The position numbers were made by a program, and so were the translations under genes. Source: SAR202 cluster bacterium (GTDB lineage Bacteria > Chloroflexota > Dehalococcoidia > Lucifugimonadales > UBA3495). Taken from it: a stretch of DNA of 56,004 nucleotides. The notes beneath the pieces are model-generated. The model was not told the DNA's origin and searched no databases. It saw nothing but the letters and a program-made list of their open reading frames with translations. The stretch spans positions 1 to 56,004 of the forward strand of contig JABMNL010000060.1 of NCBI GenBank assembly GCA_013204585.1. Direction: 5' to 3'. Each line of letters starts with the position of its first letter. The stretch's first letter is position 1. This document shows positions 34,413 to 41,323 of the stretch, in pieces.

Positions 34413-35612
34413 ATGACTGACCATTCCATCGCCTGCATGCTAGTTACCCACCTCCCAGTTAAAGCCGAGGTGCGCCGCTATCCCCATCTGCGGGAAAAGC
34501 CGGTGATAATCACTGAAAGCTACGGCTCCAAGAACCTAGTGCTAGACAGTTCATCGGAAGCCCGTGGCGTGATTGCCGGAATGCCCCTTGCCGAGGCCAT
34601 AGCTCGGTGCAAAGATGCGTCTCTGTTGCAGGCTGACGCGCCCTACTACAACGGGACGTTCGACAAGCTGGTACAGGCCTTGGAGTTGAGAAGTCCGACT
34701 GTGGAGAGGGCCGGACTTGGCTGCGTCTACGTGGGGTTGGACGGACTGGAGCTTATGTATGGAGGGGAAGCGCGGGTCGTAGCGTCCCTGCTTCAGGCAG
34801 CGCCCCAGGAGTTCAATCCTCGGGTCGGCGTGGCTGGGGGGAAATTCCCGGCCTACGTCGCCGCAGTGACCACCAAAGGCGGGCGCGCCACCAGGGTGCC
34901 CAAAGACCAGGCTGGTTTGGCGGGATTTCTGAGCGAGCTCTCTATTGGCTTACTGCCCCTGTCCTGGGCCAACAAGACCCGTATGCACCGCTTCGGCATC
35001 CACACACTGGGCCAACTGTCGGCCCTGCCGGTGGGCGCAGTTCAGGCCCAATTGGGAAACGAAGGGCGGCGGGCCTGGGATTTGGCCAACGGAATAGACA
35101 GCAGCCCATTGACGCCCCACCGGCCACAACAGGCTGTGGAAGAATCCCTGACCTTTCCATCGCCAATCATCACCTGGAGTCCTATTTTGACGGCCCTGGG
35201 CACGCTGTTGGGTCGCGCCTTTGCCCGACCAGAGATTGTCGGTCGCTACGTTCGCACCGCGACTATCGAAAGCCACGTGTATCGGCTGCCGCCCTGGGTA
35301 AAACGATTTGGATTCAAAGAGGCGATGGGCAGCAGAGACCGGGCCCTATTCGCTCTGAAAAGTCGGTTGGACAGTGTGACTTTGCCCGGACCGTTGGAGG
35401 ACATGAAACTCACCCTTACCGGGTTCACCGGTGAGTCGGGCATTCAGACCAACCTCTTCTCCGATATCCGCAAACAAGAGCAATTGAAGGAGATGATGCG
35501 TCAGTTGGAAGCCCTGTTAGGTGGCAAGCCGCCCATCTATCAGATGAAGGAGATAGAGCCGTGGTCGCGCATTCCAGAAAGACGCCAGGCCCTGGTTCCC
35601 TACGACCCATAA
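34413..35612 (+). CDS. imuB: ImuB-like catalytically inactive Y-family polymerase
   Basis: A Y-family polymerase relative (399 residues) that in other bacteria bridges DnaE2 and the beta clamp during mutagenic translesion synthesis. The palm is recognisable, but catalytic carboxylates are missing: the first motif reads S-I-A-C-M-L-V-T instead of the D-x-D type, and the S-x-D-E motif is V-G-L-D-G-L. The C-terminus E-P-W-S-R-I-P-E-R-R-Q-A-L-V-P-Y-D-P is the typical ImuB tail. Neighbours confirm the assignment: a DUF6504 gene overlaps its end and dnaE2 follows. No imuA/recA-like gene is adjacent. Confidence 0.85.
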   Translation: MTDHSIACMLVTHLPVKAEVRRYPHLREKPVIITESYGSKNLVLDSSSEARGVIAGMPLAEAIARCKDASLLQADAPYYNGTFDKLVQALELRSPTVERAGLGCVYVGLDGLELMYGGEARVVASLLQAAPQEFNPRVGVAGGKFPAYVAAVTTKGGRATRVPKDQAGLAGFLSELSIGLLPLSWANKTRMHRFGIHTLGQLSALPVGAVQAQLGNEGRRAWDLANGIDSSPLTPHRPQQAVEESLTFPSPIITWSPILTALGTLLGRAFARPEIVGRYVRTATIESHVYRLPPWVKRFGFKEAMGSRDRALFALKSRLDSVTLPGPLEDMKLTLTGFTGESGIQTNLFSDIRKQEQLKEMMRQLEALLGGKPPIYQMKEIEPWSRIPERRQALVPYDP

Positions 35613-35947
35613 CCACCAAGCCGGTAGTTCCTCAATCAGTAAACAGTGTGCCTGAGGGCCTAAAGTTTCGCTCCCTGAACCTGCCAGTCCCAATAGATGT
35701 GGTTGAAGACGGTGCGGAGAGACCCTTATCTATTAGCCTGCCGCCCACCCGCTCCCGTCGTTCAATCCAAAAAATCCGGAGCCTGGCAATCACCTCCATC
35801 AACGACTTGTGGCAGGTGGATGAAGAATGGTGGCGAGAACACCCAATCTCCCGCCGTTACTACCAAGTAACCACCCAAGACGAGCGTCGTCTAACCATCT
35901 TCCGAGATCAGTTAAACGGGAGTTGGTACTGGCAGAAAGGGGGGTAG
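35561..35947 (+). CDS. DUF6504-type accessory protein of the ImuB-DnaE2 cassette
   Basis: The 128-residue protein has its conserved core from about residue 42: P-V-P-I-D-V-V...R-S-I-Q-K-I...I-N-D-L-W-Q-V-D-E-E-W-W-R...I-S-R-R-Y-Y-Q-V...R-R-L-T-I-F-R-D-Q-L-N-G-S-W-Y-W-Q. This W/R-rich block is what I know as DUF6504, found between imuB and dnaE2 in Actinobacteria and Chloroflexota. Function is unknown. GTG at 35561 with AAGGAG eight bases upstream makes it overlap imuB by 52 bases; GTG at 35648 is an alternative that would avoid the overlap. Confidence 0.78.
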   Translation: MVAHSRKTPGPGSLRPITTKPVVPQSVNSVPEGLKFRSLNLPVPIDVVEDGAERPLSISLPPTRSRRSIQKIRSLAITSINDLWQVDEEWWREHPISRRYYQVTTQDERRLTIFRDQLNGSWYWQKGG

Positions 35948-35999
35948 CTGTCAGCTAACAGCGGTAACTAACCAGATTATTCAGGGCTTGCCATGCTAT

Positions 36000-36386
36000 C
36001 TGTCATTCTGAGCCAGCCGCAGCGGCGAAGAATCTACCAACCTTCTGAGGACAAAGGAATGAATCAGTACTACGTGTACATCATGTCCAGCCACCATGGG
36101 ACTCTATACATAGGAATGACCAATGACTTGTACCGCAGGACATACGAACACCGTCACAAGCTTGTGCCTGGATTTACCCAGAAGTACAACGTGACTAAGC
36201 TGGTGTATTACGAAGAGACGTCTAGTGTGGAGTCAGCCATCACTAGGGAGAAGCAAATCATAAGGATGGCGCAGAAGCAAGAAGGCCGAGTTGGTGGCAT
36301 CGTCGAATCCGTATTGGGTGGACTTGGCCGAGGGTTGGTATGAAGACCGAAGTTTGGTAGACCCTTCGTTTCACTCAGGGTGACAG
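36000..36386 (+). mobile_element. Short element with terminal inverted repeats carrying a GIY-YIG gene
   Basis: CTGTCATTCTGAG at 36000-36012 and CTCAGGGTGACAG at 36374-36386 form 13-base terminal inverted repeats matching at 11 positions. Between them lie a palindromic leader (gccgcagcggcgaagaatct) and a GIY-YIG reading frame. The unit sits between the DUF6504 gene and dnaE2, which are normally adjacent, so it looks like an insertion. No target-site duplication could be identified with confidence. Confidence 0.6.
36059..36343 (+). CDS. GIY-YIG nuclease-domain protein, frameshifted near the C-terminus
   Basis: The UvrC/Intron-type small GIY-YIG domain: N-Q-Y-Y-V-Y-I-M-S-S with Y-I-G ten residues later, the R in Y-R-R-T-Y-E-H and a conserved glutamate in R-E-K-Q-I-I. 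After codon 69 the frame departs from the family: one extra base near 36266 shifts it. If that base is skipped, the read continues W-R-R-S-K-K-A-E-L-V-A-S-S-N-P-Y-W-V-D-L-A-E-G-W-Y-E-D and ends at TGA 36381-36383 inside the right inverted repeat, which matches the family C-terminus. As written, the protein ends at 36343 with an unrelated 25-residue tail. It is therefore decaying, or the base is a sequencing error. GAGG eight bases before ATG 36059 sets the start. Confidence 0.75.
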   Translation: MNQYYVYIMSSHHGTLYIGMTNDLYRRTYEHRHKLVPGFTQKYNVTKLVYYEETSSVESAITREKQIIRMAQKQEGRVGGIVESVLGGLGRGLV

Positions 36387-36442
36387 TTTGTGAGTAGCTT
36401 GGCGGAGGATGATATGGCCGAGACAGGGAGAGAATCTGTAAC

Positions 36443-39400
36443 GTGACTTACGCTGAACTCCATTCCCACAGTAACTATTCATTCCAGGAGGGTGCCTCGT
36501 CCGTGGAAGAATTATTGGTGCGCGCCCGTGATTTGGGGTACCGGGCGTTGGCCCTGACCGACCACGATAACCTGTGTGGGGCCATGCACTTTGCGCAGGT
36601 GGCCAAGACCTTGGACATTCAGTCCATCACCGGCGCAGAGCTGACTATTAAAGACGGTTCCCACCTGACATTTCTGGCTGAGAACCAAAATGGCTACAGC
36701 CAGCTTTCCAACTTCATCTCCTATTCCTACGTCGCTGGAGACCGCAAAAACCCGGCCCTAGACTTGAAATACATGCCGGATTGTGTTGATGGCCTAATCT
36801 TGCTGACTGGCTGCCGCACCGGACGGGTGGCCATCCTTTTGGCGGAGGGCCGCTTTGCCGAAGCCGAGACTCAACTGCGGCAGTACTTGGACTGGTTCGG
36901 CACGGACAACGTCTTTGTGGAACTACAGCAGAACTTGGTGCAGGGCGACACCGGGCGCAATCGGCGGCTAATCGACTTGGCTCGTAAGCTGGGCGTCGGC
37001 ATAGTGGCCACCAACAACGTCCACTACCATGTGCCGGAACGTCATCGGCTGCAAGATGCCCTGGTCTCCATCAAGCACAACCGAAGCCTAGAAGAAACCC
37101 ACAAAGAACGTCGGGCCAACAACCAGTTTTACCTCAAGTCTCCGGTCGAGATGGCCGCCTTGTTCGCCGAATGCCCCGAGGCCATCAAAAACACCCTCCG
37201 TATCGCCGAACGCTGTTCCTTCGATTTGACCAAGGACCTAGCCTATAAATTCCCTGACTACCCGGTGCCAGACGGCGCTACTCCTCAGAATTACTTTGAA
37301 AACCTGTGCCGCCAGGCTGCTGTGCGCCGTTACGGCGGCATTAATCAGAGGGTTAGAGACCGTATGGAAGAGGAGTTTCGGCTGATTGGTAAGCACAACT
37401 TGGCCGGCTTCTTCCTAATCTATTACGAGATTATCCAGATGGCCCGCCAGGTAATGATTGAGTTGGGTTTAAGCGACGCGGAGATACCCTTGGAAGAACG
37501 TCCTCCGGGCCGTGGCCGGGGCTCGTCGGTCGCCATGCTGGTGGGTTATTTGATTGGCCTCTCCCACATCGACCCCCTGAAATACAATCTGTCACTTGAT
37601 CGGTTCCTGTCCGATGACTTGGGTTCGGTGCCAGATATCGACTTGGATTTTCCCCGCAACATTCGGGAGGAACTGATTAAGCGGGTGCACCAGAAGTGGG
37701 GTTGGGACCGGGCCGCTCTCACTGGCATGATTAGCACCTATCGGATGAAAGGCGCGGTCCGCGACTTGGGCAAAGCCCTGGGTCTGCCTGCTCAAGGCGT
37801 AGATAAGCTGGCCAAGCGGGTCGATTCTCACGACGCCAAAGAACTGGAACTGGAGATGCTCCAACTGCCCGAATACCGGGACAAGGTGGACGCTCCCGGC
37901 TGGAGCAACTTAATTGAGATGGCGGCCGAGTTGAACGGTTTTCCCAAGTACCTGGCCCAGCATCCCGGTGGCATGATTATCAGCTCGTCTCCCCTGATCG
38001 ACACCGTGCCAGTGCAGCAGGGGGCCATCGCTGACCGCTATATCTGCCACTGGGACAAAGACAGCATCGACCAAGCTGGCTTTGTGAAAATTGATTTCCT
38101 GGCCTTGGGAGCGCTATCGCAGATGCAAGAATGCCTGCTGCTCATCGAAGAACGAGAAGGTAATTACATCGACTTGAGCCGCATCGACTTCGACGATCAG
38201 GCCGTCTACAGCACCATACATAAAGCCGATACTATTGGCATATTTCAAGTGGAGTCTGCTGCTCAGATGCAGACTACCCCCAGGCTCAAACCATCTAGCC
38301 TGACTGAGATGGCCTACGAGGTGGGCGCAGTGCGTCCGGGCGTAGGAGTGAACGATGGCGTAACCCAGTTCATCCAGCGCCACGTCGAGGGCACCCCCTG
38401 GGACTACGACCATCCCCTGGAGAAGCGGGCCTTGGAGCGGACCCTGGGCATTATCTTGTTCCAAGACCAGGTGAACCATGTGGCCATGGACGTGGCCGGC
38501 TTCACGTCATTGGAAGCGGACCAACTGCGCCGGGCTTTCGGACGGCGTAACAACGAAGGCCTGATACGCCACTACTGGGAGAAGTTCCGGGACGGGGCCT
38601 TGGGGAGGGGAGTTCCAGAGCATACCGCCGAAAGAATCTTCAGGAAGTTCAACGGCCACTACATGTTCCCCGAATCCCACGCCTTTGCCTTTGGCGCAAC
38701 CGCCTATCACATGGCCTGGCTCAAGTATTACTACCCCCTGGAGTTCTTCGTCGCCATCTTCAATCAGCAGCCGATGGGCTTCTATAACACCGAGACTTTG
38801 AAGGAAGATGCTAAACGTCACGGCATCATCGTTTTGAATCCAGACATCAACCACAGCCGGGAGAAATGCACCATCAAAGACGAGTGTCTCTTGCTGGGGC
38901 TGCGTTACGTTCGGGGCATAGGAGATGCTGCGGCCTCCGAGGCGGTGGCGGCCAGGGATAGCGGAGGCCCTTTTAATAGCCTGGCCGATGCTATGGAGCG
39001 CACTGGATTACAGCGGGAGGCCATTGAGAACCTGGTGACTGCTGGCGCCTTTGATTTATTTACTGGGACGGCGGGGACTGGGACATCGGGAACGACCAGA
39101 ACGGCCGGGACAACGGGCCGTCGGCAAGCGTTGTGGGAAGTTGGTCTGCGCTATCGGCCCATCAATACTCAGCAGCCCTTGCTTCTGCCCGTTGAACAGG
39201 ATATGGCGGAACTGCCCGAACAAAGCCAGTGGGAGACCATGGGCGAGGAGTACCGCATCATGGGGCTTTATCCCAAAGGCCATCTGATGGCCATGGCCCG
39301 GCCCCACCTGCCACCTGGCATCTTGTCCAGTCGTGAGGTGGACGCCAAGGCCGACGGGGCCATGGTCACCGTGGCCGGACTGGTAATACGCCGTCAACGC

Positions 39401-39625
39401 CCCCTGGCCAAGGCGGTCTTTCTCACGCTTGAGGACGAGTTCGGCCATATTCCATTGGTGGTGTGGCCCAATGAATTCGCCAAGTATCGACAGGTCATTA
39501 AGGAGCCGCTGTTGGTCATTCGCGGCCAAGTCTCGCGCCGGGATGGGGTCATGAACATAGTCGCGCAGCATGTGGAGCCCATGCCCACCATGGACCACCT
39601 GCCCAAAGCCAAAAATTGGCAGTAA
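36443..39625 (+). CDS. dnaE2: Error-prone DNA polymerase III alpha subunit DnaE2 (ImuC)
   Basis: A C-family polymerase of 1060 residues for translesion synthesis. The PHP domain begins with A-E-L-H-S-H-S-N-Y-S-F (H7, H9) and has T-D-H-D-N at 39-43. The polymerase core has P-G-R-G-R-G-S-S at 355-362 and the catalytic PDIDLDF at 397-403 (D398, D400). Helix-hairpin-helix and OB-fold regions follow (OB about 975-1045). It lacks the C-terminal extensions of the replicative DnaE, and its neighbours imuB and DUF6504 support DnaE2. A G/T/A-rich insert of about 20 residues interrupts the region near 872-895. The start is GTG at 36443, 12 bases after GGAG. Confidence 0.92.
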   Translation: MTYAELHSHSNYSFQEGASSVEELLVRARDLGYRALALTDHDNLCGAMHFAQVAKTLDIQSITGAELTIKDGSHLTFLAENQNGYSQLSNFISYSYVAGDRKNPALDLKYMPDCVDGLILLTGCRTGRVAILLAEGRFAEAETQLRQYLDWFGTDNVFVELQQNLVQGDTGRNRRLIDLARKLGVGIVATNNVHYHVPERHRLQDALVSIKHNRSLEETHKERRANNQFYLKSPVEMAALFAECPEAIKNTLRIAERCSFDLTKDLAYKFPDYPVPDGATPQNYFENLCRQAAVRRYGGINQRVRDRMEEEFRLIGKHNLAGFFLIYYEIIQMARQVMIELGLSDAEIPLEERPPGRGRGSSVAMLVGYLIGLSHIDPLKYNLSLDRFLSDDLGSVPDIDLDFPRNIREELIKRVHQKWGWDRAALTGMISTYRMKGAVRDLGKALGLPAQGVDKLAKRVDSHDAKELELEMLQLPEYRDKVDAPGWSNLIEMAAELNGFPKYLAQHPGGMIISSSPLIDTVPVQQGAIADRYICHWDKDSIDQAGFVKIDFLALGALSQMQECLLLIEEREGNYIDLSRIDFDDQAVYSTIHKADTIGIFQVESAAQMQTTPRLKPSSLTEMAYEVGAVRPGVGVNDGVTQFIQRHVEGTPWDYDHPLEKRALERTLGIILFQDQVNHVAMDVAGFTSLEADQLRRAFGRRNNEGLIRHYWEKFRDGALGRGVPEHTAERIFRKFNGHYMFPESHAFAFGATAYHMAWLKYYYPLEFFVAIFNQQPMGFYNTETLKEDAKRHGIIVLNPDINHSREKCTIKDECLLLGLRYVRGIGDAAASEAVAARDSGGPFNSLADAMERTGLQREAIENLVTAGAFDLFTGTAGTGTSGTTRTAGTTGRRQALWEVGLRYRPINTQQPLLLPVEQDMAELPEQSQWETMGEEYRIMGLYPKGHLMAMARPHLPPGILSSREVDAKADGAMVTVAGLVIRRQRPLAKAVFLTLEDEFGHIPLVVWPNEFAKYRQVIKEPLLVIRGQVSRRDGVMNIVAQHVEPMPTMDHLPKAKNWQ

Positions 39626-39669
39626 GGCGGCAAATTAATCAGAATTTTTCAACCTGCGACCCAATCCGG

Positions 39670-39678
39670 TGCTAGAAT
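39670..39678 (+). promoter_or_regulatory. Extended -10 promoter of the hydantoinase gene
   Basis: TGCTAGAAT is an extended -10 element, 70 bases before the ATG. A weak TTTCAA lies about 20 bases upstream of it. Confidence 0.4.
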
Positions 39679-39748
39679 GTTCGGGCATTTGGCCCCCATG
39701 ACATAACGAAAACTCTGCATTCTTCACCATCAGTAAAGGAGCAGCGCC

Positions 39749-41200
39749 ATGATTGATACAGTGATTAAAGGCGGAACCGCCGTCACGCCCGCCGGGGTAG
39801 GCGACTGGGATATCGGACTCGAAGGCGAAAAAATCGTCGCCATTGCTCTGCCCGGAGTGCTACCCACCGAGGGCGTCAGATTAATCGACGCCACTGGCAA
39901 GATTGTAGTCCCAGGCGGGGTCGAAGCCCATGCCCATGCTGCCGCCAACGTGCAAGATGGACTGCGAGAGTTGGTGCCCGGAACCCCTAATGCAGGCCCA
40001 GCCGTACACTCCCTCGGCGCAATATGGGGCGGCACCACCACCGTGGTCGACTTTACCCCAGTCAACAATGAAGGCGACTTGGCCCAAGGAGTTCACGATT
40101 TCATGTCGGTATGGCAGGGGCAGGCCTACAGCGATTACACGACCCACTGCATTTACCGCAATTCCAACACCCCCGACTCCATCGCCCGTTTTGGCGAGCT
40201 AGTTGCAGCGGGGTTTCCCAGCGTCAAGATTTTTACCACCGACATTCGTCCTCCCGGAACTGAAGGCCGCACACTGACTCCCGGAGGTCGCCTGGAGACT
40301 GGCCGCCTGTACGACCTGATGGAGCAGGTATCCCGTCACGGCGGCATGCTGGCAGTCCACGGCGAAGATGATGAACTGGTCATGTACAACTACCTGATGG
40401 CCCAACAACGGGACCAATGGGACTGGCACAACCTGCACCTAATTCACTCCAAGGCTGTGGAAGACTTGGCTTTCCGCCATGTCACGCGGATGGCCGAACG
40501 TACTGGTGCCGGTATGTACTTTGTCCATGTCACCGCCAAAGACGGCCTGGACGTTATTGCCGAGGCCCGCAGCAACGGCCAGCCGGTCTACGGAGAAGTT
40601 CTAACGCTGGCTCTGTCCTTCGAGTGCAGCCGATACCGGGAAGACGACGGCATGAAGTACCACACCTATCCATCGCTGAAGTTCGAGGAAGACCGTAATA
40701 GCCTGTGGGACGGCATCATGAAAAGCGACCTGTCTTTCACGGCCACCGATAGCAGCTTCACCACTTACATGGACAAGATAGCGGGACGCAACGTGGAAAC
40801 CGTGCGCGGCGGGAACATTGGCATTGAGATACGCATGGGAGTTAACTACACCGAGGCCGTGGTTAAGCGCGGCATGTCGCTGGAGCGCTTCGCCGATGTG
40901 ACATCGACCAATGCCGCCAAGATACTCGGACTCTACCCGCGTAAGGGTGCCATAGCCGTTGGCAGCGATGCTGATTTTGCAATCATTGACCCAGCGGTCA
41001 AGAAAGCCCTAGCAATGTCCGACCTGCACGTTCGCGACTATAGCCCGTGGGAGGGCTGGGAAGTGGAGGGTTGGCCGACAACCGTGATGCTCCGAGGCAA
41101 AATCATGGTCGATAACGGTCAGCTTCTAGGCGGCCCCGACGATGGTCAACTGATTCTACGCAAGATCGACCAGAGCGTACTGCAACGGCCAGCGGTGTAG
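39749..41200 (+). CDS. Dihydropyrimidinase / hydantoinase-type amidohydrolase
   Basis: A binuclear-metal cyclic amidohydrolase of 483 residues. Metal ligands are visible: H61 and H63 in E-A-H-A-H, the carboxylated lysine K160 in S-V-K-I-F, H204 in A-V-H-G-E, H260 in F-V-H-V-T, and D334 in T-A-T-D-S-S. The typical D-x-x-G-K-x-V-V-P-G-G-V start is present. It would hydrolyse dihydropyrimidines, hydantoins or related cyclic amides. AAGGAG lies seven bases before the ATG. No partner carbamoylase is adjacent; the molybdopterin hydroxylase and amidase elsewhere in the window could act in the same kind of N-compound degradation. Confidence 0.88.
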   Translation: MIDTVIKGGTAVTPAGVGDWDIGLEGEKIVAIALPGVLPTEGVRLIDATGKIVVPGGVEAHAHAAANVQDGLRELVPGTPNAGPAVHSLGAIWGGTTTVVDFTPVNNEGDLAQGVHDFMSVWQGQAYSDYTTHCIYRNSNTPDSIARFGELVAAGFPSVKIFTTDIRPPGTEGRTLTPGGRLETGRLYDLMEQVSRHGGMLAVHGEDDELVMYNYLMAQQRDQWDWHNLHLIHSKAVEDLAFRHVTRMAERTGAGMYFVHVTAKDGLDVIAEARSNGQPVYGEVLTLALSFECSRYREDDGMKYHTYPSLKFEEDRNSLWDGIMKSDLSFTATDSSFTTYMDKIAGRNVETVRGGNIGIEIRMGVNYTEAVVKRGMSLERFADVTSTNAAKILGLYPRKGAIAVGSDADFAIIDPAVKKALAMSDLHVRDYSPWEGWEVEGWPTTVMLRGKIMVDNGQLLGGPDDGQLILRKIDQSVLQRPAV

Positions 41201-41255
41201 GAATTTCTGGAGTGGGGTACCAGAGTTGGAGAGAACGACAATCAGGACGGGGGGT

Positions 41256-41323
41256 AGGCGTGTTTTAGGCAAAGGCGTGTTTTAGGCAAAGGCGTGTTTT
41301 AGGCTGAGGCGTGTTCTAGGCTG
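41256..41323. repeat. Four tandem 17-base repeats over the histidine-kinase stop codon
   Basis: aggcgtgttttaggcaa occurs twice, then twice as variants ending ggctg. The stop codon of the minus-strand kinase (41299-41301) lies inside the third copy, so the last residues of the kinase are encoded by the repeat. Confidence 0.9.

Noticed and set aside
13127-35975. Recurring agctg...cagct-type strings near stop codons (about 13130, 14820, 35946)
   Set aside because: The copies are short and only loosely similar, so I could not support them as one repeat family.
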